Source: Escallonia rubra (Eukaryota > Streptophyta > Magnoliopsida > Escalloniales > Escalloniaceae). From it: 64,000 bases of DNA. Below, one piece after another: positions 1-11,630 of the stretch. Made by a program: the position numbers and the translations under genes. Within the stretch, counting starts at the first letter, position 1. Each line of letters begins with the position of its first letter. The stretch lies in NCBI GenBank assembly GCA_033065855.1, contig JAVXUO010002277.1, positions 1 to 64,000 of the forward strand. The letters run 5' to 3'. The notes beneath the pieces are model-generated. The model did not search any database and was not told the DNA's origin. It saw nothing but the letters and a program-made list of their open reading frames with translations.

Positions 1-59
1 CTCTACGGGTAAAGTGGTGCAACACCTACATCATAAAGCACAAGAACTTGTGGATTTTC

Positions 60-1080
60 AGATCTCGAGCTGACGTCCCATGAACTTGGCTGAAAATACT
101 CAAGCTAAGGAAAAGACTTCAACACTTTATCAATCACAAAATTGGAAATGGAGAGGGAACTTGGTTGTGGATGGACAATTGGATGCCAAAGGGACTTTTG
201 GTACACATCTATGGATATAGAGTGGTGTATGATGCTAGCTTTAATCTAGAAGCAAAGGTCAATGACATTCTATCTCAAAGATGATAGAATTTACTACCAC
301 AAGATCTTTGGCACTGAGGGATATTACAACAGAGGTTAATAATCTTCCAATGTCTGATCTCATGCAAAATGATCAACCATAATGGACCCTTACCTCACAT
401 GGCAACTTCAGAGTACAATCTGCTTTGAATGCTTTGAGAAGTAAAGGACAAAAGGTATATTGGTGGAAGATCATATGGTTTAGTGGTCGTATTCCTAAAT
501 GTGCCTTCATACTCTGGCTGGTGTGAAAAAACAAATTGAGAACAAAAGATAGACTTAAAGCTTTGAATATCATTATGGAGGATAATTGTGTCTTCTGCTT
601 ATACAACATCAAGAGACTATAGAGCATTTTTTCTAAAGAAATATGGAGTAATGTGTTGAACAGATTGCATGTGGTGGGAACCTGGATACATGAAATGCAT
701 TTTTTTCAGCAAGCCTATCAACATTTTAGGAGGAAAAACATGTGGAAAAAATGTGTAAATTGGTTTTGGGAGTTACAATCTACTGTATTTGGGAGCAAGA
801 AACAAGCAAATCTTTGCTCAACAAAGAAGTACTCCATTGATGATCATTACACAGATAGAGTTGTGGATAAAGCATTACATATTGGGCGGCAAAAATCTAA
901 AGGATGCTACAGCAAACAGCTATGTTACTTGTGGAACCTCTGCCCAACAATACTAAGATAAATTTACTAGTATTGAAAGATGAATGATATACTGTAGTTG
1001 TATATACATTTGAGTGTTGTAAATGTGTAAAGAGTTGTGTTTTGAATATGAAATGAACAGGATATTCCACCCAAAAAATA
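60..1080 (+). mobile_element. Decayed 3' end of an L1-type LINE (ORF2 C-terminus with zf-RVT region)
   Basis: Conceptual translation gives the C-terminal part of a plant non-LTR reverse transcriptase: a GNGEGTWLWMDNW block near 140-185, then a zf-RVT-like block with WWKIIWFSGRIPKCAFILW near 460-520, and a remnant of the Cys/His part. Stops and frameshifts break it (for example a stop in the codon after LWLV near 525), so it is dead. The order of blocks matches the better preserved fragment at 10628-11630. The 3' end is A-rich near 1070-1085. No target-site duplication was identified. Confidence 0.8.
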
Positions 1081-1085
1081 AAAAC

Positions 1086-2850
1086 ATGGAATTTAATCGG
1101 TGTGTGAGGATAGAATCCGTATTAATTAAATTAAATATGAGAATCACGAAGGACCAACATACATGAAGATGCCTACAATTGACTAGCTTAAAGTTCTGTT
1201 TTCTTCCATCATATCTAGGTCTTCCAATGTAAAGAGGCGAACCATTGGACTTCTAACATCATTCTATCATCTGCAAGTACAAAACTATTAAAGGATCACC
1301 CATGCATTCCAATCAAGTACCAGGATATTTACATCTCTCCACAGATTTTGTCCAAGGAATTTAATCTCAAGCCTGCTTTCTTTGTCATCCCCTCTAGCGA
1401 TTACATGTCAAGGAATTAATGGTCAAACTAACCACATATCCCAGTTGTTCCCCTTTTGTAAAGCTGATAATGGCAATCTCATATAGTCCCCGGTGATGGG
1501 ATTCCAGAGGCACAAAAGATATATGTTGCCATTTGAAGTTACGATACAACGCAAACATTGAAACAACACATAGTTTGCATGTTGTCCCATGGCATTTTAT
1601 CAATATATATTCATTTGGCCATTCTTTCCTCAATAACCACCAGACATAAGTAAAAGAAAGACCTGACCCTGCTAATATTCATTAGAATCGTGTTGCAAAA
1701 TACATCCTCGATCGAGAGCTTGCAGCCTTGGACACTCTTTCCTGACGATAACGGCAACTAAGCTGGTGAGGGTAAAGAAACACGCCTAATATGTAATGTA
1801 AAAAAGTTGATAAATACACCTTAAAGCTAAATAAGTTTATTCCAATGGTACGTTACTCATGTGAGAGATGAGCAAACAAAAAACAAATTGGCACTGTTTA
1901 CATGAGTGAGGCTGGAGTGGACACAACTTATTTTTTGGAGTGAGAATTATTATCCCAATGTAAATGAGGGGCCGGAAACTTCCATGGAGCTCAAACTATG
2001 AAAGCACATTAAACTTGTCGATTACAATTAATGAGAAGTCAAAATGAATGCAATATTGCCTTCAGCAAGCCATTCTATATAAGTCATCATTTACTATATC
2101 ACGTAGCCGTTACATTGATTTCAAATGACATATTCACCGGTTAGATTGATAATGTTATGGTCTTTTTCAAAAGAATACAAAACATCATTAGTTTTATAAC
2201 AAGTAACAAATTGTAGTGCGATGTTAGAAGGAAAGAGGTGTACTATGTTATGTGTTAAGAAAGTTGTATTATTGAGGTTTGGTCAATCAAGTAGGAGGGT
2301 AAATGCATGAAAATTGTTACCGCCTTTTACATTAGAATGACCTACTTAAAGACATCAACATACTTTTTTCTTCTTACTCCAATCAATTTATATTTTTATT
2401 TTTATTCATCACTATAGCATTTGTAGGCTCTCAATTCGATTGCTCATCGCTAATCAAATAAGAAATGAACATATGTCTATAAGTTTGAGTTGGAAAAAAC
2501 CTTACCACCACATCGAAAAGCATGATACTCTTTTATGAAATGTCATAAACAACGACCTTGTCCTTCACCAAGCAAGAGTAACCATTACATGTAACGTGCC
2601 AATGTGCTATCATGCCCTACAACGTGTAAACTGGAAAGAATCATGGGAAGTAATATAAAGATACGAAAAGAAATGAAATTTGGATGTGCAAGCATTGACG
2701 AATAGCAAACCGTGAAGTTCTTTTGTGATATGTGCAACATACGGCCAATAGTTGTTAATTTAGTGTATCCCTTCTGCCATTGTACACTCAGTTTAAAAAA
2801 CAAAAACAATTTTTTGCAGTATTAAAGGCTTAAATGACAATGATTTTTCA
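1086..2850. other. Gene-free AT-rich stretch
   Basis: Only short ORFs without recognisable motifs are present on either strand. No terminal repeats, tandem repeats or RNA genes were seen. Confidence 0.5.
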
Positions 2851-2900
2851 CTATCTACCTTGGAAAGATTCTACTAGATGTACTCACGTATCACATGTCC

Positions 2901-2990
2901 TTAAGTTTAATGATGTGCAAAAGGGAAGATCTCTTAGGCAATATTGCCCTTAAGTTTAATGATACGCAAAAGGGAAGATCTCTTAGGCAC
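2901..2990. repeat. 49-bp tandem duplication
   Basis: A block that starts TTAAGTTTAATGAT and runs through AAAGGGAAGATCTCTTAGGCA occurs at 2901 and again at 2950, differing at a few bases. The second copy lies at the head of a 96-codon ORF (2944-3234) that shows no recognisable motif. Confidence 0.75.
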
Positions 2991-3239
2991 CCATGTATCG
3001 CATGTCGAGGAAACCCCCTTAGGAGATCAACTCTATGTCTGGACTGACAATTCAAAAGAGCTTATTATTATGTTAATTCATTACCATATGGAAAATAATC
3101 TCAACGTTATAGAGACTCATAAGATCACCTATTCATCAATCAAAGTAGGAGTTGAAAAGCTAGCAACAAATATTATTTACTTAAAAAGTATGTATACAAA
3201 AGTTGACCTTGCATTTTCAGTTTCCAAGATCTAGACTTT

Positions 3240-4734
3240 CACGGTAAATTATCCTCTATCTTGGACATGCGGCTCTTGTTTTGGGTCCTAGGTTACCTTG
3301 GCATTAATTTATAGGAAAGCATAAGGATTAGGGTTAAGTGGTAACGAACAATCAAGGGCTAGATATAAGTTTCTTTAATCCAACGATCTAAAAAAGATAT
3401 CTAGAATGTACTTCTATGTTAGCTAGATGAAAAAAACATGTGACGGTTAAAGTCAAATACTGAAGAAGTCAAAAAGAACGGTCTTCAAGTAGTTAATTTC
3501 TTTGCATTATTTTCTTAGTAATCCATAGTTGGTCAACTCCATAACACAAGGAGTCATTGAGAACATTTCAATCTTTTGTTAGATGAAAAGGGAAATCTTA
3601 GCACCAACATGTTGTGCCACCATAAGTGCTACTAAAATACCATAAGGTACATTAGAGGCAAAGATCGTTCTATTGGTAAGTGCAAGTATAACTCATACCA
3701 GACATAGATTTCTTTATTTTCTGCACACCAACTTTTGACTTTTTTTTATCACTTTTTAGAATATTAGATTAAATCAGCATATATTATAATGTTTAAAGAA
3801 AATAATCTTTAATCCGTCATATTATACTTCTTATTTGACATATTTACGTCGCCTTAGATGATTTGATGTAAATCTTACATTTTCCTTTGCGTCTTTGTGA
3901 TTACTATTCTAGCAAGCTTTTAGGTTGCTCACATATTACAAAAATTATGGTCAAATTGTGGATGACTTTCATGCATTTAGTTACTCTTTCGGCCATTTGC
4001 TTGAGGTCATCATTTATACCTTGACAAACATTACATCATTTTATCTTATCTCTTCCGATGAAAGGAACTTCAGACAAAGACAATTATGCCATATAGACTC
4101 TCATGTACAATATGGCAAGTACTGCACTTCTATAATTCCTTACTGTCTACCACATAAGAACATTGTTATACACTCTTGTACATATGTTTCTCCAAATTGC
4201 GAAGGTAAATATGTTTTTGTTTATTATTCTTTGCGGAAAAAGTTTGAAGGAAGCATTGCTAATAATTTTGCCATTTATACCCATAATCTTCTTTGCTTTT
4301 GTTAGTAATTGCCTAAATACTTACTTATGACTACTTTTGAATCTCTAGTCAAAGATATGAAGTAAGTCAAAGTCTTTCGATTCAAAAGCTTATATTTGGT
4401 TCACTTTGCTTAAATCGTTTTGACTAGCGTTAGTTACAAAGTTTATGTAACTTTTGTGAAAGTAGTGTGCATTGTTAGGAGCAAGTGATACAATAAAATC
4501 AAAGAAGACTTTGCTTTAGTAAAAAATCAAAATTGTTTTGGTAGTAAGGCTCACCATTTTCAAAGGAATAAACAGAATAATTGCATATTTTTTTCCCAAA
4601 AAGATTGCACTAAATACTTGAGTGTTTTAGGTCGCTGCTAAAAATTTTCTTGGTTACAAAAGTTGCAAGAAACACTGAGATGCCATTTATGTTGCAACCT
4701 TCAAAAAATGGTTCAAATTAACTGCATGTGATGC
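3240..4734. other. Gene-free AT-rich stretch
   Basis: A 126-codon ORF at 3925-4305 is AT-rich, lacks motifs and is most likely chance. No repeat ends were seen. Confidence 0.45.
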
Positions 4735-5315
4735 TCACGACCTCGGAAGTGCGTTTGGTAGAGATATACTTATAAAATCACTAAAATGCCCTTCAATCCT
4801 TTCCTCCCAGTGTCTTAATTTTCTTCCCCACGCCAACCAACCAAACCCTGGCCCACCCTCACAACCCAACCCCATCCACCACCACCCCCCTTCTCTGCCA
4901 CTCAGACCATCCCCATACAGTGTCGTTGTCATTAGCCCCACCCCTAACCCTAGCCATCACCCTTATCAATACAGTCTCATCTAGCACCGTCATCCCAATT
5001 TACCTCTGCCAACACCGCCATCAACCCCAACTGCCGCTGGCACCAACCCCGTGCATGAGCCTAGCCCTACCCAAGACACCAACACTCAAACTAAAAACCC
5101 TAGATCTACAATAGCAATTGAGTTAACTAAAAACCAAGGTCTAGATCTCCAGCGGCAATTAAATCAACTAAAACCCCTAGATCTAGCTATGTAGCAGAAT
5201 TACTATCGTCCTACTTGAAACTGCAATTAAACTGCCCCACCCAATCGCGCCGCCACCATTACCCCCTACCAATCCCACCCATCGCAGCCCATGGCCGCTG
5301 GGTTGTTTCCTAACC
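4735..5315. other. C-rich, CCA-type low-complexity DNA, probably an old transposon interior
   Basis: The stretch changes from AT-rich flanks to C-rich DNA with CCACC and CCAACC runs (about 4830-5290). A lead-in with CACTAAAATGCCCTTC near 4778 resembles the subterminal text of the Mutator-like elements elsewhere in this window. Terminal repeats could not be paired, so the assignment is tentative. Confidence 0.3.
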
Positions 5316-5990
5316 AACCAAAGATGCATCACTCAAGATACCTATAGAAACACAGAACATGGGGTAAGCCAACGTGCATATGAACATTGAAATTGTACTC
5401 AAACATATGTACATTTACTAAAAAGAAACGTTGAAATTGCTAAATTCTCTTCAACCTTCTTCAATGTATGTGCCTCCACATTGTCTGCCTTCATCTATCA
5501 AACTCATTCATGTAACTTCGGCTTTGTAAAGTTTGGAAATCAAAAAATCATATATTGTTCCCGAATTGCTTCGAGTGCTCTCTTTCCCATTATATTCGCT
5601 TAGGTTGGTGACCCTTATCATTTCCCCTCTTTGAATAGAACCTCGGGGTAGACCAGTCAAGCATAGGAACCGGGCCTTCTATGCATAATCTGGAATGGGC
5701 TTGCAGGGCCAGCACGAAACCGCCGGTGAATGATGGAACAGAATAATGGCCCTTCGGGCTTCCCCAATACCCACTCTCCGAAATGAGCTACACGCCCTAG
5801 CGAGAACTTTTCACAAACACGTGATAAGCAAATTCATAATCTCACAACTAACCAAATATACTAGTTCTTTCATTCAACTTTCACCGATTCTACATCAATG
5901 TGAATCAGAACGAAGCAAAAACTGACATAGATCTAGATCTAATTATAGGTAGACATTGAGAAGCCTAGACAAGTACATATCTAAGTAGGC
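5316..5990. repeat. Duplicated 3' flank of H3 copy 1, homologous to about 39150-39690
   Basis: Collinear, diverged matches occur with the region between the WD40 gene and H3 copy 2. Examples are CAAAGATGC then AACACAGAACATGGGG (5322-5360) against CAAAGATGCC then AACACGGAATATGGGG (39157-39187); GTTGAAATTGCTAAATTCTC against GTTGAAATTGTCGAATTCTC; CTTCTTCAAT then TGTGCCTCCAC against CTTCTTCAAT then ACGTCTTCACC; and AAGCCTAGACAA just before the H3 stop in both. About 5655-5815 has no counterpart in the other copy. Confidence 0.8.
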
Positions 5991-5992
5991 AA

Positions 5993-6415
<423 letters not shown>

Positions 6416-6505
6416 CTAGAGAGAGATAACGGAGATCGTTGTAGAGAGAGAAGTTGAAGGTGAATTGGAATCAGGGTGGATTGTGGAAGGTGATCTTGGA
6501 GGGTA

Positions 6506-6511
6506 GTTATA
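6506..6511 (-). promoter_or_regulatory. Possible TATA element of H3 copy 1
   Basis: Read on the minus strand this is TATAAC within CATCTATAACTACC, about 105 bp upstream of the ATG. The position fits the clearer TATAAA of H3 copy 2. Confidence 0.45.
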
Positions 6512-6600
6512 GATGTGAAATTTGAGAATTTGGGAAGAGCGGTAAGTTTGAAATTTTTGGGGGGGTTTGGAAAAGGGTTTTTGGGGAGACAAGTGAGGAG

Positions 6601-6626
6601 CCGTTGGATTGGTGTCTAATCGACGG
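6601..6626 (-). promoter_or_regulatory. Conserved histone promoter block of H3 copy 1
   Basis: In gene orientation the block reads CCGTCGATT, a short spacer, then CCAATCCAACGG. It contains a CCAAT core and a near match to the plant histone nonamer CATCCAACG. The same two parts in the same order with almost the same spacing lie upstream of H3 copy 2 (40277-40302). A second ATCCAACGG sits at 6728-6736. Both copies therefore keep the same promoter core. Confidence 0.6.
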
Positions 6627-6829
6627 TTTGTGAATTGTTTGGGAAAGTTGGCACGGATTGCGATCCTCATGTAGTGTTAAGCGACCAATGAGGTTCAGTT
6701 GAAAGGATTGCAGGGGGATGAGTTTTGCCGTTGGATATCATAAAGTCTTACGGTTGAGATTTGCTGGATTGGGAGACTGTTGGTGATATGATATCAGGGC
6801 CCATAAACCGATACAGAAGGTAAAAAGTT

Positions 6830-7962
6830 GGGATTATTCCATTTTAATCCCTTGAACTTTCTTCGCTTTTTTATTTTAGTCTCTGTTGTTCAAAATCCTT
6901 GAAACGAGTACCTGTACTATATTCCGTTATCAATTTAGTCCTTCTATTAACAGTTCTGTTAAAAACTTGGGGGCATTTTCGTCTTAGCAACCTCCTGCAC
7001 CATGGCACCACCAAAACTCTCTCTCTCTCTCTCCAATCTCTAAGCTCACCATCTTCAATACTTAACACTCGTGTAATCCTCAAAAGAAGACTATCACCTC
7101 ATCATACAAGACCAGAAGAAGGAGCACCCACCATCTCCACTCGTTGCCGCCGCTGATGCTGACGGTGAATAAAGCAAGTCAGAGAAACCTTATCACAAAT
7201 CCCTTCCCAAACCTCAAAAACTCATGCACCTCATTCCCATTCTCATCCTCTGATTCCTCGTCCTCTACCACGCATCTCACAATCCGTCTCAAAATGGTAA
7301 CCTAAATTAGCCGTGACAGTCAATGATGGCGGATAGTAACTGTGACAATCAATTGAAGGCAACATCCATCTCAAATTCGTCTCAGATGTGTCCTCTACTT
7401 CAGCTTAATGAATTCAAACGACAATCAAAGAGATTATGATCGGAAAAACAGGTGTAGTTTGAAATGGGTGTGTAGGCTGTGGGTGTAGTTTGAAATGGGT
7501 GTGTAGGTTGTGGGTGTAGTTTGAAATGGGTGTGTAGGCTGTGGGTGTTGTGGGTGTAGTTGAAACGGGTGTGGAGCCGTGGAGGCTGTGGGTGATGGGC
7601 GGTGTGATGTTGATGGTGTTGGGAGGGGCTGTGGGTGATGGGTGGTGGTGTTAATGATGATGGTTGGGAGGAGGAAGGCTGTGATGAATGGAGGCAATGA
7701 TGTCGGGGCAGGTATGTTGGGGGAAATGGTGCGCAGAAAGACGGCAGGCATTGGTGGTTGCAGCGGCAAGGGGTGGTTGGTCCATACTATTTTGTTCAAT
7801 AGCGTAAAATGACAAATTCAGCCCTTAATTTAACAGAAAAATAAACAGAAGGACTAAATTGATAACGGAATATAGTACAGGTACTCGTTTCAAGGATTTT
7901 GAACAACAGGGACTAAAATAAAAAAGCGGAGAAAGTTCAAGGGACTAAAATGGAATTATCCC
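6830..7962. mobile_element. Non-autonomous Mutator-like element (element A), 9-bp TSD
   Basis: Long terminal inverted repeats pair 6830-6965 with about 7825-7962. Left starts GGGATTATTCCATTTTAATCC and the right end reads GGGATAATTCCATTTTAGTCC on the other strand; both continue with shared text (TTGAACTTTC, CGCTTTTTTATTTTAGTC, ATATTCCGTTATCAATTTAG). The element is flanked by identical 9-bp copies of TAAAAAGTT (6821-6829 and 7963-7971). TIRs over 100 bp with a 9-bp duplication are typical of Mutator-like elements. The interior has no transposase; it holds small ORFs and a 31-bp tandem repeat. Confidence 0.85.
7451..7575. repeat. 31-bp tandem repeat inside element A
   Basis: Units starting GGTGTAGTTTGAAATGGGTG begin at 7451, 7482 and 7513, followed by a degenerate partial unit near 7554. 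Confidence 0.85.
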
Positions 7963-7971
7963 TAAAAAGTT

Positions 7972-9176
7972 TGGCTAATTACACTTATGTTCCTGAGGTT
8001 TGGGGATAATTACACGCGAGAACAATAGTTTGTAATAATTACACTTATGTCTGTTGACCAAACGGAATACAAAAATACTTAACGGTTTTGACAAAAAGAC
8101 TTGATTGCCCCTGACTTTAAAATAAAATACCATCCATCCCTATCAAAATCCTCATTTTCAAATTAGGTTTATCTCTCCAAACTTTTTCTTCAGATCTGCC
8201 ACCCACTCCTTCACCCCAAGCCCCCTCCCTCGCCCTACGCCGCCGGCAGCCCAGCCCCGTCCCTCGACCCATGTCGCCGGTAACCCAAGCACCACCTTGT
8301 CGCCGCCGCAACAGATCCCGGAATCTTGCTTCTCCGATAACCCATCGACACGGCTTCGGGGGTGAACCCGAACCCACTCCCCACCGCGACATAGCCGGTG
8401 AACCCGAACCCAGCCACGGCGAACCCAAACCCAGCCACGCGAGGCAGCAGCCACTAGTGACGGCAGCCAGTGGCGGCGGCGAGATCGATGCCAATTAAAT
8501 TGAAACTTTGAGTTTTACATTTCTCCTGGGAATTGATGTACATTAATTTGTGTGTGGATTTTTCCTGGGAAAGGGTTGCCTGCAGGGACAGGACGAGAAT
8601 GGGATTGATGTATGCTCAATTCTTCATATTCTCTCTGTTTTCTCATTCTCTTCTTCCTTGGCCAAGAAATTGGAATTCACCTTCTGAGACTTTCATCACA
8701 AAAATCCTTCTAAAAATTACAGAAGATTCAAGCTCAGTAGCTTGAATCTGACAAAGATGGGATCTGCAACCCTAATTTAATTTCCAAATTAGGGTTTTGA
8801 AGCCCTAATTTTCAAATTAGGGTTTCGAAGCCCTAATTTGCAAATTAGGGTTTTAAAACCCTAATTGGCATATTGAGCCTTTGAGAAATTGCAGATTGAA
8901 TTGAAGCTCTAATTTGCAAATTAGGGTTTTGAAACCCTAATTGGTAGATTGAATTTTTAAAATATTATGTATATAAAGTACAAGGGGTAGTATCGTCATT
9001 TTAAAAATATGTATTGATGACATCATAAAAAAAATACACTTTTTGGACGGAACCCTGACGGATGGACACGGGTGATACATTTGAAACACTTTTGGTCACG
9101 GAATGTTACATTTTGAAACTTTGTGTCATTGACTGTAATTACCCCCTAACCTCAGGAACATATGTGTAATTAGCCC
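7972..9176. mobile_element. Non-autonomous Mutator-like element (element B), abutting element A
   Basis: The left end TGGCTAATTACACTTATG with TTCCTGAGGTTTGGGG pairs with a right end that reads GGGCTAATTACACATATG and TTCCTGAGGTTAGGGG on the other strand. Flanks are TAAAAAGTT (7963-7971, shared with element A) and TATAAAGTT (9177-9185), 8 of 9 identical. The interior has a GC-rich Pro/Gly-type ORF block (about 8110-8500) on both strands and a run of short palindromes at 8768-8945. No transposase. Element D at 14816-15972 has related subterminal text (GTTACATTTTGAAACTT, CAAACNGAAT) and belongs to the same family. Confidence 0.8.
8768..8945. repeat. Cluster of palindromes built on CCCTAATTTGCAAATTAGGG
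   Basis: Alternating CCCTAATT and AATTAGGG blocks, linked by TTTTGAAG or TTTCGAAG spacers, give at least four overlapping hairpins; one 20-bp palindrome near 8832-8851 is perfect. It lies inside element B. Confidence 0.85.
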
Positions 9177-9278
9177 TATAAAGTTCCTCAACAAATTCAA
9201 ATAAACTCCGTCACCGAAACTTTCTTTCTTTAGAAATACAATCAGAAACAACATAAGAAGATATGGAGTATTATTTTA

Positions 9279-10260
9279 GGGTTAATTACAACAGTGGCCC
9301 TAAAGTTAAGATAAAATTATAGGCGTGTCCATTAACTTGACAATGATCATTTATGTTTCCTGACCAAATAGAATAATAAAATACATAACGGTTTACACAA
9401 AAAAATCAAATTACTCTAACTAATATTGCACTTCCTAATTTGCCCATGAAAGGGTTATCTCTTTTCTTCCTATCCTTCCATTGCAACATCACAAGCATGG
9501 CGTCGGTGCTGGCACCACCTCCAACGTGCCACCAAGGTGAAATCTTTGTGCTTCTTGCTACTGGGTTTGGGTCTACCACCTCAAGGCCTTTTTTCCTTTG
9601 TTCAGGGACACTAAAGGCCAACCGCACAATCACACAAACAAACAACGCGCACGCACACACCCCACCAATTGCACCATTGCAGTCCCTTTCATGCCGCAAC
9701 CGCCACCTTAACCACTCACGACACCCCCTTTCATGCCGTCGCAGCCACCTCAACCTCATGGTAGCCCCGTTCACGTCGCACCGCCACCTCAACCACTGCA
9801 CCGCCTTTCACGCTGTTGCCGCCACCTCAACCTAGCTCACGGCAACCCCGTTCACGTCGTGTCGCCACCTCAACCATTCACGGCACCGCCTTTCACGATG
9901 TTGCTGCCACCTCAACCTCACGGTAGCCTTGTTCACGTCGCGCCGTTACCTCAACCGCTCACGACACCGCCTTTCACGCCGTTGCCGCCGCCTCAACCTC
10001 ACGGCAGCCCCGTTCACATCGCGTCGCCATCTCAAGCACTCATGGCACCGCCTTTCACGCTGTCGCCCCCCACCTCAACCTCACGGTGGCCCCATTCCCC
10101 CAACTTAACCACTCACGGCACCGCCTTTCACGCTGTTGTCGCCATTTCAACCTCACGGCAGCACCGTTCACATCGCGCCGCATTTCTTAATTTGGAAAGT
10201 GATCAATATTTTTGGAACAACTCAAAAGAAAGCATGATCAACTTTTTTGGGACGAAAAAA
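9279..10260. mobile_element. Truncated Mutator-like element with only a left end
   Basis: The start GGGTTAATTACAACAGTGGCCC, followed by a subterminal block with CTGACCAAATAGAATAATAAAATAC and AACGGTTT, resembles the left ends of elements B and D (TTGACCAAACGGAAT, TAACGGTTTT). No matching right end was found. The interior is the proline- and histidine-rich minisatellite at 9724-10180. The right limit given is only where recognisable content ends. Confidence 0.45.
9724..10180. repeat. 81-bp minisatellite, about six units
   Basis: The anchor CCGCCTTTCAC recurs at 9801, 9886, 9967, 10048 and 10121, with a variant (CCCCCTTTCAT) near 9724. Typical spacing is 81 bp, a multiple of three, so a 177-codon plus-strand ORF (9733-10266) stays open and encodes repeats of PPQPHGSPVH type. 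This is most likely repeat-driven and not a gene, but the open frame through diverged units is noted. Confidence 0.85.
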
Positions 10261-10618
10261 GAGTAATTGTTAAAAAAATTCAATAATGACATTGATCAAC
10301 TTTTACTTAATTTAAATTTAATGTATAAAATGAATGATATAATTAAAAATTCAAAAAAGACTTCATCATAAGGGTGTTCTCTCTTACTAGTAGATGATGA
10401 CAACTCACATTGTGCGTTTATGACTCGACCAATCTTAATTGCCCTTTGGGAAATATGCCCGGAGGTAGTGGTCTTCAAATGCCTCGGGTTTACGCTGGTT
10501 TGCACCATTTTAACAGCACGAAGCACGAATCCCTGGTGCAACAACGTGCATCCAAAAGATATAGTCTTTCAACTTGGCCTCTTATTTTTAGGAATAATTA
10601 AAAACAATTAATCAAAAA
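10261..10618. other. Short gene-free stretch
   Basis: AT-rich sequence between the minisatellite and the LINE insertion. No motif was recognised. Confidence 0.4.
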
Positions 10619-10627
10619 GCAAAGAAA

Positions 10628-11630
10628 GCAATCATCCTGTCATGGACTTGGTGTAAGATCCTGAAGTTAAGAAAGCAAGTTCAAGACTTATGCACATATC
10701 ATGTGGGCAATGGGAAAGAAACTTGGCTTTGGCTGGACAAATGGTTGACTGATGAGAGCTTAATCAAGTTATATGGGCATAGAATCTGTTATGACTCAGG
10801 ATTGAATCTCAATGCTAAGGTGGCAGACATCATTGAGAACAATACATGGAGACTTCCTGTTCTAAGGTCTCAGGCTCTGCAGCAAAGTGCTTTACCTCCT
10901 CCAAATACTGACAAGATGGATGAAATACACTGGAAACCCTCTGGGAATTTTTCGATAAAATCTATCTGGGATTGTTTGAGAACAAAAAAAGAATGTGTGC
11001 CATGGTGGAAAGTAGTCTGGTTCAGTGGACATATCCCTAGATGTGCTACCATACTATGGATGTTGTGCAAGAATGGAATAAGAACTAAAGTCAAATTGAA
11101 AGAGTGGAATATAGTTCAGGAGGCTAAATGCATTCTATGTTCTAACCAGTAGGAAACTGTAGATCACTTGTTCATCAAGTGTCCATATGCACAAGAAATA
11201 TGGAAAATGGTGCTGGAAAGGATGGATATGAAGATACCCTTGGAATCATGGAATCAAGTCATACAATTAGCAGCTCAGAATTTCAGGGGAAAAAGCTTTA
11301 AGGCTAAGCTTTGCAAATTAATGGTTGCTGTAATAGTCTATGGCCTGTGGCAAGAGAGGAACTCCAGACTTTTTTGTCAAGTGCAATCTCATCCTCAGGG
11401 TTGTTTTCATGTAATCAACCAATGATAGAAACAAAAAGCTGTGTGAAGCATGGGGAATCAGTAAAAACATTCTTGTAGATAACTAAAGATATAAGTAGGA
11501 TGTAAATATACACTGTTAGATATAGGTGGGCAGCATTTTGTATAACTTCATATTGTTCAATGTGGATGTATAGGCTGTTTCAAGTTTTCAAGCGAAATGA
11601 AATTCATTGGCTTTTGACCCAAAAAAAAAA
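10628..11630 (+). mobile_element. 5'-truncated L1-type LINE insertion with TSD and poly(A)
   Basis: Translation gives a LINE ORF2 C-terminus: KILKLRKQVQ, GNGKETWLWLDKW, then a zf-RVT region with WWKVVWFSGHIPRCATILW, Cys-x2-Cys (CILCSNQ) and HLFIKCPYAQEIW, and a tail with VYGLWQERNSR. A single in-frame stop sits after CSNQ near 11150. The 3' end has a poly(A) at 11621-11630 that resumes at 12997-13009 after an inserted element. GCAAAGAAA flanks the unit on both sides (10619-10627 and 13011-13019), the expected LINE target duplication. The insertion is truncated at its 5' end and cannot be autonomous. Confidence 0.85.

Noticed and set aside
8117-8498. Overlapping Gly/Trp/Pro-rich ORFs on both strands inside element B
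   Set aside because: GC-rich transposon interior open in several frames at once; no recognisable domain.
9406-9835. Overlapping 131-codon ORFs on both strands
   Set aside because: They run through the start of the minisatellite and the truncated transposon; repetitive composition, no motif.
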